Assembly: GCF_024764775.1 (NCBI RefSeq)
Contig: NZ_JALIGC010000038.1
Location: 508,470-572,469, forward strand
DNA: 64,000 bases
From: Scandinavium manionii
GTDB taxonomy: Bacteria; Pseudomonadota; Gammaproteobacteria; Enterobacterales; Enterobacteriaceae
Direction of reading: 5' to 3'
Of the stretch, positions 19,198 through 28,472 are shown in pieces. Numbering within the stretch: the stretch's first letter is position 1; every line of letters starts with the position of its first letter. The notes below the pieces were generated by a model. The model searched no databases and was not told the origin of the DNA. It saw nothing but the letters and a program-made list of their open reading frames with translations. The position numbers and the translations under genes were made by a program.

Positions 19198-19806
19198 TTA
19201 CAGCCACTCGCCGTTGCGAATAACGCCAACCGCCAGCCCTTCGATGGAGAAGCTCTGCTGACGCAGATCGACCACAATCGGAGAAAACTCGCTATTTTCA
19301 GGCAACAGTTCAACGGTGCTGCCCTGCTTTTTCAGGCGCTTAACCGTCACTTCATCGTCGATACGGGCGACAACGACCTGACCATTACGCACATCCTGCG
19401 TTTTATGAACCGCGAGCAAATCCCCGTCGAGAATACCGATATCACGCATCGACATTCCGCTGACGCGCAGCAGGAAATCGGCGCTCGGCTTGAACATCGC
19501 CGGGTCAACCTGGTAGTGGCCTTCGATATGCTGCTGTGCCAGCAGGGGTTCACCCGCCGCAACACGCCCGATCAGCGGGATACCGGTTTCTTCTTCTACC
19601 AGAAGACGAATGCCACGAGAGGCACCGGAAACAATCTCAAGAACGCCTTTACGTGCCAGCGCTTTCAAGTGCTCTTCAGCCGCGTTCGGGGAACGGAACC
19701 CCAAGCGCTGCGCGATTTCCGCACGCGTTGGCGGCATGCCCGTCTGGCTGATGTGATCCCGGATAAGATCGAACACCTCTTGCTGCCTGGTCGTTAACGC
19801 TTTCAT
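19198..19806 (-). CDS. lexA: SOS repressor LexA
   Basis: 202 aa, the E. coli length, when started at ATG 19806, which has GGGGG just before it. The N-terminal winged helix covers residues 1-70. The self-cleavage site is Ala84-Gly85 and the catalytic pair Ser119 and Lys156 are all in place. RecA filaments on single-stranded DNA trigger cleavage and derepress SOS genes, here including uvrA, ssb, dinF and lexA itself. Confidence 0.98.
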   Translation of the reverse strand: MKALTTRQQEVFDLIRDHISQTGMPPTRAEIAQRLGFRSPNAAEEHLKALARKGVLEIVSGASRGIRLLVEEETGIPLIGRVAAGEPLLAQQHIEGHYQVDPAMFKPSADFLLRVSGMSMRDIGILDGDLLAVHKTQDVRNGQVVVARIDDEVTVKRLKKQGSTVELLPENSEFSPIVVDLRQQSFSIEGLAVGVIRNGEWL

Positions 19807-19812
19807 TCCGCC

Positions 19813-19853
19813 CCCTGGGTGCATATACAGTTATGCTGTGAGTATATACAGTT
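19813..19853 (-). promoter_or_regulatory. Two LexA boxes controlling lexA
   Basis: Two CTG-N10-CAG cores lie at 19815-19830 and 19836-19851, with AT-rich centres (TATATACTCA and TATATGCACC read on the minus strand). The pair, 21 bp apart, reproduces the autoregulatory arrangement of E. coli lexA. Confidence 0.93.
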
Positions 19854-19915
19854 AATGGCGAATTTGGAACCGCAAAACGCACAAAAAACCAGACGTTTGC
19901 GTAATTCTGCGGGTG

Positions 19916-20284
19916 TTATCGATAATGCGACCACAACAGCGTTACCCAGGTGAGTAAGGCGACACCAATTGCCAGAAACACCGCGGCGGAACCCATATCT
20001 TTTGCACGACCTGACAGTTCGTGGCGTTCCGTCCCAATGCGGTCAACCACCGCTTCAATCGCACTGTTGATAATTTCCACTATCATCACCAGAAGCACTG
20101 AGCCAATCAGTAACACTCGGGTGATGGCATCCACATCTAACCAACAGGCGAGAATGATGGCGATAACGGCGGCAACGCCTTCCTGGCGGAACGCGGCTTC
20201 GTTTTGCCATGCGGCACGAAAACCTTTCCAGGAGTAGCCTGCTGCTTTGAAGATTCGGGTTAACCCGGTGGTATCATTTGCCAT
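19916..20284 (-). CDS. dgkA: Diacylglycerol kinase DgkA
   Basis: Integral-membrane kinase that recycles diacylglycerol to phosphatidic acid. From ATG 20284 it has 122 residues, as in E. coli. One amphipathic N-terminal helix and three transmembrane helices are visible, with the catalytic EIINSAIEAVVDR segment in the middle and GRAKDMGSAAVF. It diverges from plsB, another phospholipid gene, and lies just upstream of lexA. Confidence 0.96.
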   Translation of the reverse strand: MANDTTGLTRIFKAAGYSWKGFRAAWQNEAAFRQEGVAAVIAIILACWLDVDAITRVLLIGSVLLVMIVEIINSAIEAVVDRIGTERHELSGRAKDMGSAAVFLAIGVALLTWVTLLWSHYR

Positions 20285-20413
20285 CAAAAGAACCTTTTAC
20301 ATTATTTAGCATCAATGTCACTGCGCGCCTGACGCGGTAGAACAGATATTCTGTGCACTTTCTGTTATCCTTGCGGCGCATTTGCATGATTAACCAGAGG
20401 CTTTACATCGTTT

Positions 20414-22834
20414 ATGTCTGGCTGGCCACGAATTTACTACAAATTACTGAATTTACCATTAAGCGTGCTGGTAAAAAGTAAGTCTATCCCGGCAAATCCT
20501 GCTGAGGAACTTGGACTCGATACCTCACGCCCTATTATGTACGTTCTGCCGTATAACTCGAAGGCAGATCTGCTGACTTTACGCGCCCAATGTCTGGCGC
20601 ACGGTCTTCCGGACCCGCTTGAGCCGCTCGAAATCGACGGCACCGAGCTGCCGCGTTACGTGTTCATTCACGGCGGGCCGCGTGCGTTTACGTATTACAC
20701 GCCGAAAGAAGAGTCTATCAAGCTGTTCCACAATTATCTGGATTTGCATCGCAGCAATCCAGAACTTGATGTGCAGATGGTGCCGGTGTCCGTGATGTTT
20801 GGACGCTCTCCGGGCCGCGAAAAAGGCGAAGTCAACCCGCCGCTGCGCATGATGAATGGCTTCCAGAAATTCTTTGCCGTGACCTGGCTCGGTCGCGACA
20901 GCTTCGTGCGTTTCTCACCGTCCGTTTCGCTGCGCCGCATGGCCACCGAGCACGGCACCGACAAAATTATCGCACAGAAGCTGGCCCGTGTGGCACGAAC
21001 GCACTTTGCCCGTCAGCGTCTGGCGGCCGTAGGCCCACGCCTACCTGCACGTCAGGACTTGTTTAACAAGCTGCTGGCGTCCAAAGCGATTGCCCGCGCG
21101 GTAGAAGACGAAGCGCGCAGCAAGAAAATTTCCCATGAGAAAGCGCAGCAAAACGCCGTCGCCCTGATGGAAGAGATTGCCGCCAACTTCTCTTACGAAA
21201 TGATTCGCCTCACTGACCGCGTGCTGGGCTTCACCTGGAACCGTTTGTACCAGGGGATCAACGTGAATAACGCCGAGCGCGTGCGCCAGCTGGCTCACGA
21301 TGGCCATGAAATTGTGTATGTGCCCTGCCACCGCAGTCACATGGACTACATGCTGCTGTCCTACGTGCTCTATCACCAGGGGCTGGTGCCGCCGCATATC
21401 GCCGCGGGCATCAACCTGAACTTCTGGCCAGCCGGCCCGATTTTCCGTCGTCTGGGCGCGTTCTTTATCCGTCGTACCTTCAAGGGCAACAAGCTCTATT
21501 CCACTGTGTTCCGTGAATACCTCGGCGAGCTGTTCAGCCGTGGTTACTCCGTAGAATACTTCGTGGAAGGCGGGCGTTCCCGTACCGGTCGTCTGCTGGA
21601 CCCGAAAACCGGCACCCTGTCGATGACCATTCAGGCAATGCTGCGCGGCGGCACCCGACCTATCACCCTCGTACCGATCTACATCGGCTATGAGCATGTG
21701 ATGGAAGTGGGAACTTACGCGAAAGAACTGCGTGGTGCGACTAAAGAGAAAGAGAGCCTGCCGCAGATGCTGCGCGGGTTAAGCAAGCTGCGCAATCTCG
21801 GCCAGGGTTACGTCAACTTTGGCGAACCGTTGCCGCTGATGACCTACCTGAACCAGCACGTGCCGGAATGGCGTGAATCAATCGATCCGATTGAATCCAT
21901 TCGCCCGGCATGGCTGACGCCAACGGTGAATAACATCGCCGATGATCTGATGGTGCGTATTAACAACGCGGGCGCGGCTAACGCCATGAACCTGTGTGTG
22001 ACTGCGCTGCTGGCGTCGCGCCAACGTTCTCTGACTCGCGAGCAGCTGACCGAACAGTTGGATTGCTATCTGCAGCTGATGCGCAATGTGCCGTACGCAG
22101 CAGATGCCACGGTGCCGTCGGTCACTGCCAGCGCGCTGATTGACCACGCGTTGCAGATGAACAAGTTCGAAGTCGAGAAAGACACCATCGGCGATATCAT
22201 CATTCTGCCGCGCGAGCAGGCAGTGCTGATGACTTACTATCGCAACAACATCACCCACATGCTGATGATCCCGTCCCTGCTGGCGGCCATCGTTACGCAG
22301 CATCGCACTATCTCCCGCACCGAGATGGTCCGTCATGTGGAGATGCTGTATCCGATGCTGAAATCCGAACTGTTCCTGCGCTGGGAAAAGGAAGAGCTGG
22401 CGGGCGTGATTGACGAGCTGCTGGCAGAAATGCAGCGTCAGGAACTGGTGACTATTGAGAACGACGATGTTCGCATTAATCCGTCGCACTCCCGCACCCT
22501 GCAGCTGTTGGCCGCCGGAGCACGTGAAACGCTGCAACGTTACGCGATAACCTTCTGGCTGCTGAGCGCGAATCCGTCCATCAACCGTAGCACGCTTGAA
22601 AAAGAGAGCCGTACCGTGGCTCAGCGTCTGTCGGTGCTGCACGGCATCAATGCGCCGGAGTTCTTCGACAAAGCGGTGTTCAGTACTCTGGTGCTGACCC
22701 TGCGCGACGAAGGCTACATCAGCGACAGTGGCGATGCCGAACCGGCTGAGACGATGAAAATCTATCAGCTGCTGGCCGAACTGCTGACACCGGACGTCCG
22801 TCTGACTATCGAGAGCGCCAGTCAGGACGCTTAA
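20414..22834 (+). CDS. plsB: Glycerol-3-phosphate 1-O-acyltransferase PlsB
   Basis: Inner-membrane enzyme for the first step of phospholipid synthesis: acyl-ACP or acyl-CoA plus sn-glycerol 3-phosphate gives lysophosphatidate. 806 aa (E. coli 807). The acyltransferase motif HRSHMDY (about 306-312) supplies the catalytic HX4D; the further motifs GAFFIRRTF, FVEGGRSRTGR and ITLVPIYIGYE follow in order. It starts MSGWPRIYYKLLNLPLS. Confidence 0.97.
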   Translation: MSGWPRIYYKLLNLPLSVLVKSKSIPANPAEELGLDTSRPIMYVLPYNSKADLLTLRAQCLAHGLPDPLEPLEIDGTELPRYVFIHGGPRAFTYYTPKEESIKLFHNYLDLHRSNPELDVQMVPVSVMFGRSPGREKGEVNPPLRMMNGFQKFFAVTWLGRDSFVRFSPSVSLRRMATEHGTDKIIAQKLARVARTHFARQRLAAVGPRLPARQDLFNKLLASKAIARAVEDEARSKKISHEKAQQNAVALMEEIAANFSYEMIRLTDRVLGFTWNRLYQGINVNNAERVRQLAHDGHEIVYVPCHRSHMDYMLLSYVLYHQGLVPPHIAAGINLNFWPAGPIFRRLGAFFIRRTFKGNKLYSTVFREYLGELFSRGYSVEYFVEGGRSRTGRLLDPKTGTLSMTIQAMLRGGTRPITLVPIYIGYEHVMEVGTYAKELRGATKEKESLPQMLRGLSKLRNLGQGYVNFGEPLPLMTYLNQHVPEWRESIDPIESIRPAWLTPTVNNIADDLMVRINNAGAANAMNLCVTALLASRQRSLTREQLTEQLDCYLQLMRNVPYAADATVPSVTASALIDHALQMNKFEVEKDTIGDIIILPREQAVLMTYYRNNITHMLMIPSLLAAIVTQHRTISRTEMVRHVEMLYPMLKSELFLRWEKEELAGVIDELLAEMQRQELVTIENDDVRINPSHSRTLQLLAAGARETLQRYAITFWLLSANPSINRSTLEKESRTVAQRLSVLHGINAPEFFDKAVFSTLVLTLRDEGYISDSGDAEPAETMKIYQLLAELLTPDVRLTIESASQDA

Positions 22835-22845
22835 TGTCAGCACAT

Positions 22846-22885
22846 AAAAAAAGGCGGAGCCATGTGAACGGCTCCGCCTTTTTTG
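22846..22885. terminator. Bidirectional terminator between plsB and ubiA
   Basis: AAGGCGGAGCC (22851-22861) pairs with GGCTCCGCCTT (22870-22880), flanked by an A-run on the left and a T-run on the right. It serves the converging plsB and ubiCA genes. Confidence 0.92.
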
Positions 22886-22937
22886 TTTTTGTTGCCAGGT
22901 GGTCCTGCCCGGCAAGCAATGCGCCGCCGGGGAAAAA

Positions 22938-23807
22938 TTAAACCATGTAACTCATCGCCAGACCGATAAACAGTACCAGCCCCACGTAGTTATTGTTCAG
23001 AAACGCCTTAAAACAGGCATCACGGTCACGGTCTTTAATCAGTTTCTGCTGGTAAACGAACAGCGCACCGGCGACAAAAATCGACCAGTAGAACGCCCAG
23101 TTTAAACCGCTCATCCAGCCCACGGCGGCCATCAGCGCCAGTACGGCCACCTGCAAAATGCCGATGATCAATTTGTCCTGTTTACCGAACAGAATGGCCG
23201 TCGATTTCACGCCAATCTTCAGGTCGTCATCTCTGTCGACCATTGCGTACTGGGTGTCGTACGCCACGGCCCAGCAAATATTGGCGAGGAACATCAGCCA
23301 GCAACTCAGGGGCAGCGATTCACTCACGGCGGCATAGGCCATCGGAATCGACCAGCCAAACGCCGCGCCCAGCACCACTTGCGGCAGATGGGTGTAACGC
23401 TTCATAAATGGATACACCCACGCCAGCGCCAGACCTGCCACCGACAGCAGAATGGTCATCTTATTGAGCGTCAGTACCAGCAGGAACGACAGCACCACCA
23501 GCACGATAAACAGCGTACGCGCCGCTTTTTCGCTCACGTCACCGCTGGGTAAAGGTCGATGTGCCGTGCGTTTAACATGGCCGTCGATTTTGCGGTCTGC
23601 GTAATCATTGACCACGCAGCCGGCGGCGCGCATCAGCCAGACGCCCGCCACAAATACCGCGAGGATCCACAACGGCGGCACGCCAGGCATCGCCACCCAC
23701 AGCGCCCATAACGTCGGCCAAAGCAGCAGCAGCGAGCCGATTGGCTTATCAATTCTCATCAGACGGCTATAAGCCTGCAGCTTATTCTGCGTCAGACTCT
23801 TATCCAT
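22938..23807 (-). CDS. ubiA: 4-hydroxybenzoate octaprenyltransferase UbiA
   Basis: Membrane prenyltransferase that attaches the polyprenyl chain to 4-hydroxybenzoate in ubiquinone synthesis. 289 aa (E. coli 290), seven to nine transmembrane helices. Both aspartate-rich magnesium/diphosphate motifs are present: NDYADRKIDGH and DTQYAMVDRDDDLK. It lies 13 bp downstream of ubiC, which makes its substrate, so the two are an operon. Confidence 0.96.
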   Translation of the reverse strand: MDKSLTQNKLQAYSRLMRIDKPIGSLLLLWPTLWALWVAMPGVPPLWILAVFVAGVWLMRAAGCVVNDYADRKIDGHVKRTAHRPLPSGDVSEKAARTLFIVLVVLSFLLVLTLNKMTILLSVAGLALAWVYPFMKRYTHLPQVVLGAAFGWSIPMAYAAVSESLPLSCWLMFLANICWAVAYDTQYAMVDRDDDLKIGVKSTAILFGKQDKLIIGILQVAVLALMAAVGWMSGLNWAFYWSIFVAGALFVYQQKLIKDRDRDACFKAFLNNNYVGLVLFIGLAMSYMV

Positions 23808-23820
23808 AATTCACTTCCTC

Positions 23821-24318
23821 TCAGTACAGCGGCGACGCAGGCAGAAACAGCTCGGTTAACAACAGCGGTTTTCCGCTCAGCCGGAGGCGGGAACGACGCC
23901 CCCACAGCTCTGCATCTTTACCAATTTCAATAAAATCACGGGTTAAAGTGGATGACGTAAACAGATAACGCCCCAGCGGCGTTTTGCCCAGCTGTTGCAG
24001 CTGAAGCTCGGGCCCGCTCAGGGTGGATTCAGGCACAACCGTGCGCCCGGCAAGCCAGGGCTCATCGTCGGCACACAGCAAAATTTCACGCAGCCAGTAG
24101 CGCGCTTCAACAGGCAGCAATGCCTGCTCTGCAATAATCTCATCCTGACCGACAAAACCTTCGCGGATAAGCGTCACAGTGACGCGCTTGCCCTGCTGTT
24201 CGAAGCGTTTGGTCATGGAATCTTCCAGCAGCAACCAGTCAAGCTGTGCCGCATCGAGTTCCGGAAGGGTGGTGTAATAGCGTAGCGCACGCAGCTGCGC
24301 CAGCGCAGGGTGTGACAT
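23821..24318 (-). CDS. ubiC: Chorismate pyruvate-lyase UbiC
   Basis: Cytosolic enzyme that splits chorismate into 4-hydroxybenzoate and pyruvate, the committed step to ubiquinone. From ATG 24318 it has 165 residues, as in E. coli, starting MSHPALAQLRALRYY. The region LLEDSMTKRFEQQGK, YWLREILLC and GRRSRLRLSGKPLLLTELFL match the family. GGAGAG precedes the start; the frame is open a further 55 codons upstream but that part is not UbiC-like. Confidence 0.95.
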   Translation of the reverse strand: MSHPALAQLRALRYYTTLPELDAAQLDWLLLEDSMTKRFEQQGKRVTVTLIREGFVGQDEIIAEQALLPVEARYWLREILLCADDEPWLAGRTVVPESTLSGPELQLQQLGKTPLGRYLFTSSTLTRDFIEIGKDAELWGRRSRLRLSGKPLLLTELFLPASPLY

Positions 24319-24438
24319 ACCAGGCTCTCCGATACATAACTTATCGGCATTGTATCGTAGAAAAGGGTTCGCGGGAGGAAGAAACGTCAATATACGATCA
24401 GCCGCGCAACAGCCATGCAACGACCGCTGTTGCGCCAG

Positions 24439-24468
24439 AAAAAACGGTGCGCCCAAAAGGACGCACCG
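24439..24468 (-). terminator. Terminator of the malK-lamB-malM operon
   Basis: On the minus strand CGGTGCG-TCC-TTTT-GGG-CGCACCG forms a hairpin followed by six T. It lies about 40 bp past the malM stop. Confidence 0.9.
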
Positions 24469-24506
24469 AATGGCCTGGGCCAAAGATCAGCAATGTGGGG
24501 AGACGG

Positions 24507-25484
24507 TCACCCCTTGCCTTTTACACTACTGATAAAGGTGGAACGGGCAGAAGTCGAACCGAGGCGCTCGGCTTCATTTAACAGTTTCAGGGCTTTGTCG
24601 ATGTTGCCCTCGTTAACTGCCTGTTTAATCGCGGTATTGAAATAGCTTTCGGTGTCATTCAGAACCGGCTCGCTTTTCGCGGCAGGTGCCGTAGAGGCCG
24701 CTGAAGCCGCAACCGGCGCTGCAACAGCCGCCGCCGTTGCCGGTGCCGCAGCAGGAGCTGCGTATACCGGTGCCGCCGTGTTACCCACGGTGACAGGGCC
24801 TGGGCCGGACGAGCCAAACAGTGGGCCGACCAGCACGCTTGAAGCGGAGGACGTTTTCACTTTCAGCTTGATGGTGCCTTCAGAGGCGTGGCGCGCAATC
24901 GGGTCCGGAATATCCGGCACCGCGTTACCAATACCTTTGGCATACGCTTTCGCCGGATCAACCAGCGTCGTGGTCTGTTGTAAATCCTGCGGCGTGGTGA
25001 ACACCAGCACGTAAATTTTCTGCTGACCTAACGCAGGCGTCAGGCGCATCACACCTTCCAGGCGGTCGGCGCTCATGACGCCCGGTTCCTGGTAGGTGAA
25101 ATAACTGCTTGGGAAGAACGCGGATGGCGTCATGTTCTGATCGAGGATCAGTACGTTCGGCGCATAAACGTGGGTTTGTTTGTTCACTTCGCTGGTGAGG
25201 GTGATATTCAGTTCACCAATGTTAGCCGGGACGCTATACGCCGCCACCGGGCCGGTAATGCCAGGCACATTCAGCGGCTGACCGCCTCCGGCAAGATCGG
25301 TACTTTGGGTTTTGGATTGATCAACAGGCGTCCAGACCAACTGCTGCAAGGCAGAAGCCGGGATAGCCGGGGCAGCAGCGGTATTCTGCGGCACGAAATT
25401 CACGTCAGCGAAACTGACGGCCGGTACGCTTGCCATCAGGCCAGCTGAGAGGCACAGCGCGATGAGACTTTTTTTCATTTTCAT
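24507..25484 (-). CDS. malM: Maltose operon periplasmic protein MalM
   Basis: 325-residue periplasmic protein of unknown biochemical function, last gene of malK-lamB-malM. A signal peptide covers about residues 1-26 (cut near SFADV). The body from VNFVPQNT onward is close to E. coli MalM (306 aa). The extra length comes from an Ala/Pro-rich linker at residues 237-270 that is longer than in E. coli, joining the main domain to a conserved C-terminal segment (LNDTESYFNTAIKQAVNEGN...). GAGG precedes ATG 25484. Confidence 0.94.
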   Translation of the reverse strand: MKMKKSLIALCLSAGLMASVPAVSFADVNFVPQNTAAAPAIPASALQQLVWTPVDQSKTQSTDLAGGGQPLNVPGITGPVAAYSVPANIGELNITLTSEVNKQTHVYAPNVLILDQNMTPSAFFPSSYFTYQEPGVMSADRLEGVMRLTPALGQQKIYVLVFTTPQDLQQTTTLVDPAKAYAKGIGNAVPDIPDPIARHASEGTIKLKVKTSSASSVLVGPLFGSSGPGPVTVGNTAAPVYAAPAAAPATAAAVAAPVAASAASTAPAAKSEPVLNDTESYFNTAIKQAVNEGNIDKALKLLNEAERLGSTSARSTFISSVKGKG

Positions 25485-25507
25485 TTTAATGACCTCAAAA
25501 ACAGGGC

Positions 25508-25565
25508 TCAGCGGTAGCCAGGCAATAGCGCGCTGAGTCTAAATCAGAGGGGCTTATGCCCCTCT
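25508..25565 (-). repeat. Two stem-loops between lamB and malM
   Basis: AGAGGGGC-TTAT-GCCCCTCT (25546-25565) is a perfect 8-bp stem. A second inverted repeat, CTCAGCG/CGCTGAG, lies at 25508-25535. Neither has a T-run. They probably protect the lamB 3' end or cut malM expression relative to lamB. Confidence 0.55.
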
Positions 25566-25601
25566 TTGTGTGGCATAACAGTGGGTTAACTTAACTGCAC
25601 A

Positions 25602-26948
25602 TTACCACCAGATTTCCATCTGGGCACCGAAGCTCCACTCGTCGCTGTCGCCGCGGCCAAGGCCACCGGTCTGCATACCGAAGTTAGAGTTGTAGTTGTT
25701 GCTGTTGCTGTTCGGGTTACCAGCAGTGTCATAGCCCCATTTCTCATCCCACTTGGCGTAGGTTGCGAACACACGCAGAGCCGGACGGGACCAGATGCTG
25801 TCGCCTGCCTGCCATTGTTGCGCGAGGGTGATTTTGTACTGGTTGTTGGTGTCGCCGGTGTTCTGCGATTTGACGTTGTCGTAGCCCACTTCCAGCAAGG
25901 TACTCATGATAGGCGTCCATTTGTACATTGGACGCACACCGACGGTGTACCATTTGGTCCCGTTGTTGTTATCCCAGCTGATGTCCTGGTACATACCCAC
26001 ATACATCAGGTCCCAGTTGTCGCCGAGGGAGATTGCACCGTGGTCGAGAACACGCAGCAGGTGGCCATCGTTGTTGATGCCGTAAGCATACAGTGAACCG
26101 TCTTCGCTGTTACCAATACCGACACCGGCACCCTGAGACTGGCCTTTACCTTGGGAGGTCATAGAGTCAGTGGCGTACTGAAGCACGAACTTGTTAAAGC
26201 CTTTCAGCATGCTCTGGGTGTGTTCAGCGGTGAACATCCAGCCATCTTTAGACGCCTGTGGCTGCAGGTAGTAATCGTCATTAACGTTGGTGTGACCGTA
26301 GTCAACACCCAGCTCCAGGGTACCGCCTGGGTTGATTTCCATCTGGCCCAAACGAATGTCAAACACGTCGTTGGCAGTTGAAGAGGTGTAATCACGCAGG
26401 TTGTTGCTGGAGAACGCAGAAGAACCGCCAGCTTCCGTTGAACGCGTTGCCGCGAAGGAGAGTTTACCGATGCCAACGTCTACGTTTTCCAGACCAGCGC
26501 CCGGACCGGAGATATCCCAGTAGTAGAAGTCGATCATGTGAACGTCATGACGTTGATAGAAACGCTTACCGGCCCAGATGGTGGAACCTGGCAGTGCGTC
26601 GATCAGGTTTTTACCCTGCACGTTGGCTTCACGGAACGCCGGGTCAGTCGCTTCCCAGTCGTTCTGCTGCGCAACGGAGTACGCTACGTTAGTGTCGAAG
26701 TAGAAGCTCTTATCGCCCTCTTTCCACACTTCCTGACCAAATTTCAGCTCGGCGTACGTTTCACATTCGTTACCGAGACGATATTTACTTTGTGCACCAG
26801 TTGCCTGGAAACACTGTTGTGCACCGCCGCTACCGGTCCAGCCGATACCCGAACGGGCATAACCTTTAAAATCTACGGCGCCCGCGTGCGCAGACAAAAT
26901 GCCTGCTGTCACGGCGATTGCCACGGGAAGTTTGCGCAGAGTAATCAT
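25602..26948 (-). CDS. lamB: Maltoporin LamB
   Basis: Outer-membrane trimeric porin for maltose and maltodextrins and a phage receptor in E. coli. From ATG 26948 the precursor has 448 residues; AGGAGA precedes it. The signal peptide ends at AHAGA and the mature protein begins VDFKGYARSGIGWTG. The 18-strand barrel ends with GAQMEIWW. It lies 43 bp downstream of malK. Differences from E. coli cluster in surface loops, e.g. the Asn/Ser-rich stretch near the C-terminus, as expected for phage-exposed parts. Confidence 0.96.
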   Translation of the reverse strand: MITLRKLPVAIAVTAGILSAHAGAVDFKGYARSGIGWTGSGGAQQCFQATGAQSKYRLGNECETYAELKFGQEVWKEGDKSFYFDTNVAYSVAQQNDWEATDPAFREANVQGKNLIDALPGSTIWAGKRFYQRHDVHMIDFYYWDISGPGAGLENVDVGIGKLSFAATRSTEAGGSSAFSSNNLRDYTSSTANDVFDIRLGQMEINPGGTLELGVDYGHTNVNDDYYLQPQASKDGWMFTAEHTQSMLKGFNKFVLQYATDSMTSQGKGQSQGAGVGIGNSEDGSLYAYGINNDGHLLRVLDHGAISLGDNWDLMYVGMYQDISWDNNNGTKWYTVGVRPMYKWTPIMSTLLEVGYDNVKSQNTGDTNNQYKITLAQQWQAGDSIWSRPALRVFATYAKWDEKWGYDTAGNPNSNSNNYNSNFGMQTGGLGRGDSDEWSFGAQMEIWW

Positions 26949-26991
26949 CGTTCTATCTCCTGAGACCATTGCTTTTCTTTTGTTATGGGAT

Positions 26992-28101
26992 TTAAACGCC
27001 CGGTTCTTTGTGCAGCCGACGACATGCAGTGCCATCCTCACGGAACAGATGGCAACGCTCTGGCGGCAGACCGATAGCGAATTTGGCTCCCTCTTCTACC
27101 AACACCACGTCATTCTGGCGGTACACCAGGTTCTGACGGATGGCGGGGATCTGGATATGAATTTGCGTTTCGTGACCCAGTTGCTCGACGACCTGCACGT
27201 CCCCTTCGAGGGTGACATCGGCGATGTCACTCGGTAGAAGATGCTCAGGACGAATACCTAACGACATATTGGCGCCGACCTGCACGCCGGTACTTTCAAC
27301 CGGCAGCCAGATTTGCTGATGGTTCGGCAGTTCAACCTGCACCTGCTCAATGGCGGTGGCAGTGACTTTCACCGGCAGGAAGTTCATCTTCGGCGAACCA
27401 ATAAAGCCCGCGACAAAGCGATCGGCCGGGTAGTGATAGAGTTCCAGCGGCTTGCCAATCTGCGCTACGCGACCGGCATCCAGCACCACGATTTTGTCAG
27501 CGAGGGTCATCGCTTCGACCTGATCGTGGGTGACGTAAATCATCGTGCGGCCCAGACGCTTGTGCAGACGGGAAATCTCAATACGCATCTGCACGCGCAG
27601 GGCGGCGTCGAGGTTCGACAGCGGCTCATCGAGCAGGAAAACGCGCGGTTCGGCCACCAGCGTACGGCCAATGGCCACACGCTGACGCTGACCGCCTGAA
27701 AGTGCTTTCGGTTTACGTTCCAGAAGGTGAGCCAGCTGCAGCACTTCGGCCACCTGAGTCACGCGCTGGGTAATGACGTCTTTCTTTGCCCCGGCTAACT
27801 TGAGGCCGAAAGACATATTTTCTGCAACAGAGAGATGGGGGTACAACGCGTAGGACTGGAACACCATGCCGATGCCGCGTTCCGCAGGCGGCGTCTCGTT
27901 CATGCGTTTTTCACCAATCAGCAATTCCCCGCTGGTGATGGTTTCCAGACCGGCGATCATTCGCAGCAGCGTAGATTTGCCGCAGCCCGATGGCCCGACA
28001 AACACCACAAACTCCCCCTCATGGATGTCGAGATTGATGTCTTTCGACACCACCACGTCACCCCAGGCTTTCGTTACGTTTCGCAGCTGTACGCTCGCCA
28101 T
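26992..28101 (-). CDS. malK: Maltose/maltodextrin ABC transporter ATPase MalK
   Basis: ATPase of the MalEFGK2 importer and a negative effector of MalT in E. coli. 369 aa (E. coli 371). Walker A GPSGCGKST (about 36-44), signature LSGGQRQR, Walker B VFLLDEPLSNLD and the switch histidine in YVTHDQVEAM are seen. The C-terminal regulatory beta domain covers about residues 236-369. First gene of the malK-lamB-malM operon. Confidence 0.97.
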   Translation of the reverse strand: MASVQLRNVTKAWGDVVVSKDINLDIHEGEFVVFVGPSGCGKSTLLRMIAGLETITSGELLIGEKRMNETPPAERGIGMVFQSYALYPHLSVAENMSFGLKLAGAKKDVITQRVTQVAEVLQLAHLLERKPKALSGGQRQRVAIGRTLVAEPRVFLLDEPLSNLDAALRVQMRIEISRLHKRLGRTMIYVTHDQVEAMTLADKIVVLDAGRVAQIGKPLELYHYPADRFVAGFIGSPKMNFLPVKVTATAIEQVQVELPNHQQIWLPVESTGVQVGANMSLGIRPEHLLPSDIADVTLEGDVQVVEQLGHETQIHIQIPAIRQNLVYRQNDVVLVEEGAKFAIGLPPERCHLFREDGTACRRLHKEPGV

Positions 28102-28472
28102 CCCCTTCTCCCTTCGTTACAACTCGTCACTAAAAGAAATATTCATCTGCGGCTGACTATGCGCGACCAATAACTTTCGTGAATCCTCCACCCTCTGGGT
28201 TTTTCATGGGGGAGGAGACGGGAGGATGAGAAGAGCCGGTCTGAGCCCGCTCGTGGCGTGGCCTGGCTAAAAGCGTGATGGGCACGTCAAAATTCAGTGT
28301 CATATTGTGTGCGCCAGAACCCATAACTTAAAACTATGTAACAGAGATCACATAAACGAGGGGTGGGGCGTAGGGTCGGGGAGGATGGAAAGAGGTTGCT
28401 AAGAAAGGAAACTCAGCGTTGTAAAAGCCACCAGGCGTATCCACGAGTACATCACCAAATAGGACGGGATAT
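28102..28472. promoter_or_regulatory. malK-malE divergent MalT/CRP control region
   Basis: This stretch of 371 bp between two divergent operons holds G-rich MalT-box-like sequences: GGGGGAGGAG (28208-28217), GGAGGATGAG (28221-28230), GGTGGAGGATTC read on the minus strand (about 28181-28192), and GGGGAGGATGG near 28378-28388. The MalT consensus is GGGGAKGAGG. One clear CRP site lies at 28337-28352. The plan corresponds to the E. coli malEp-malKp region, where MalT and CRP act together. Exact MalT box boundaries are estimates. Confidence 0.8.
28337..28352. promoter_or_regulatory. CRP site in the malE promoter region
   Basis: TGTAA-CAGAGA-TCACA matches the CRP consensus with one change in the left half. 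It lies 121 bp before the malE start. Confidence 0.7.
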
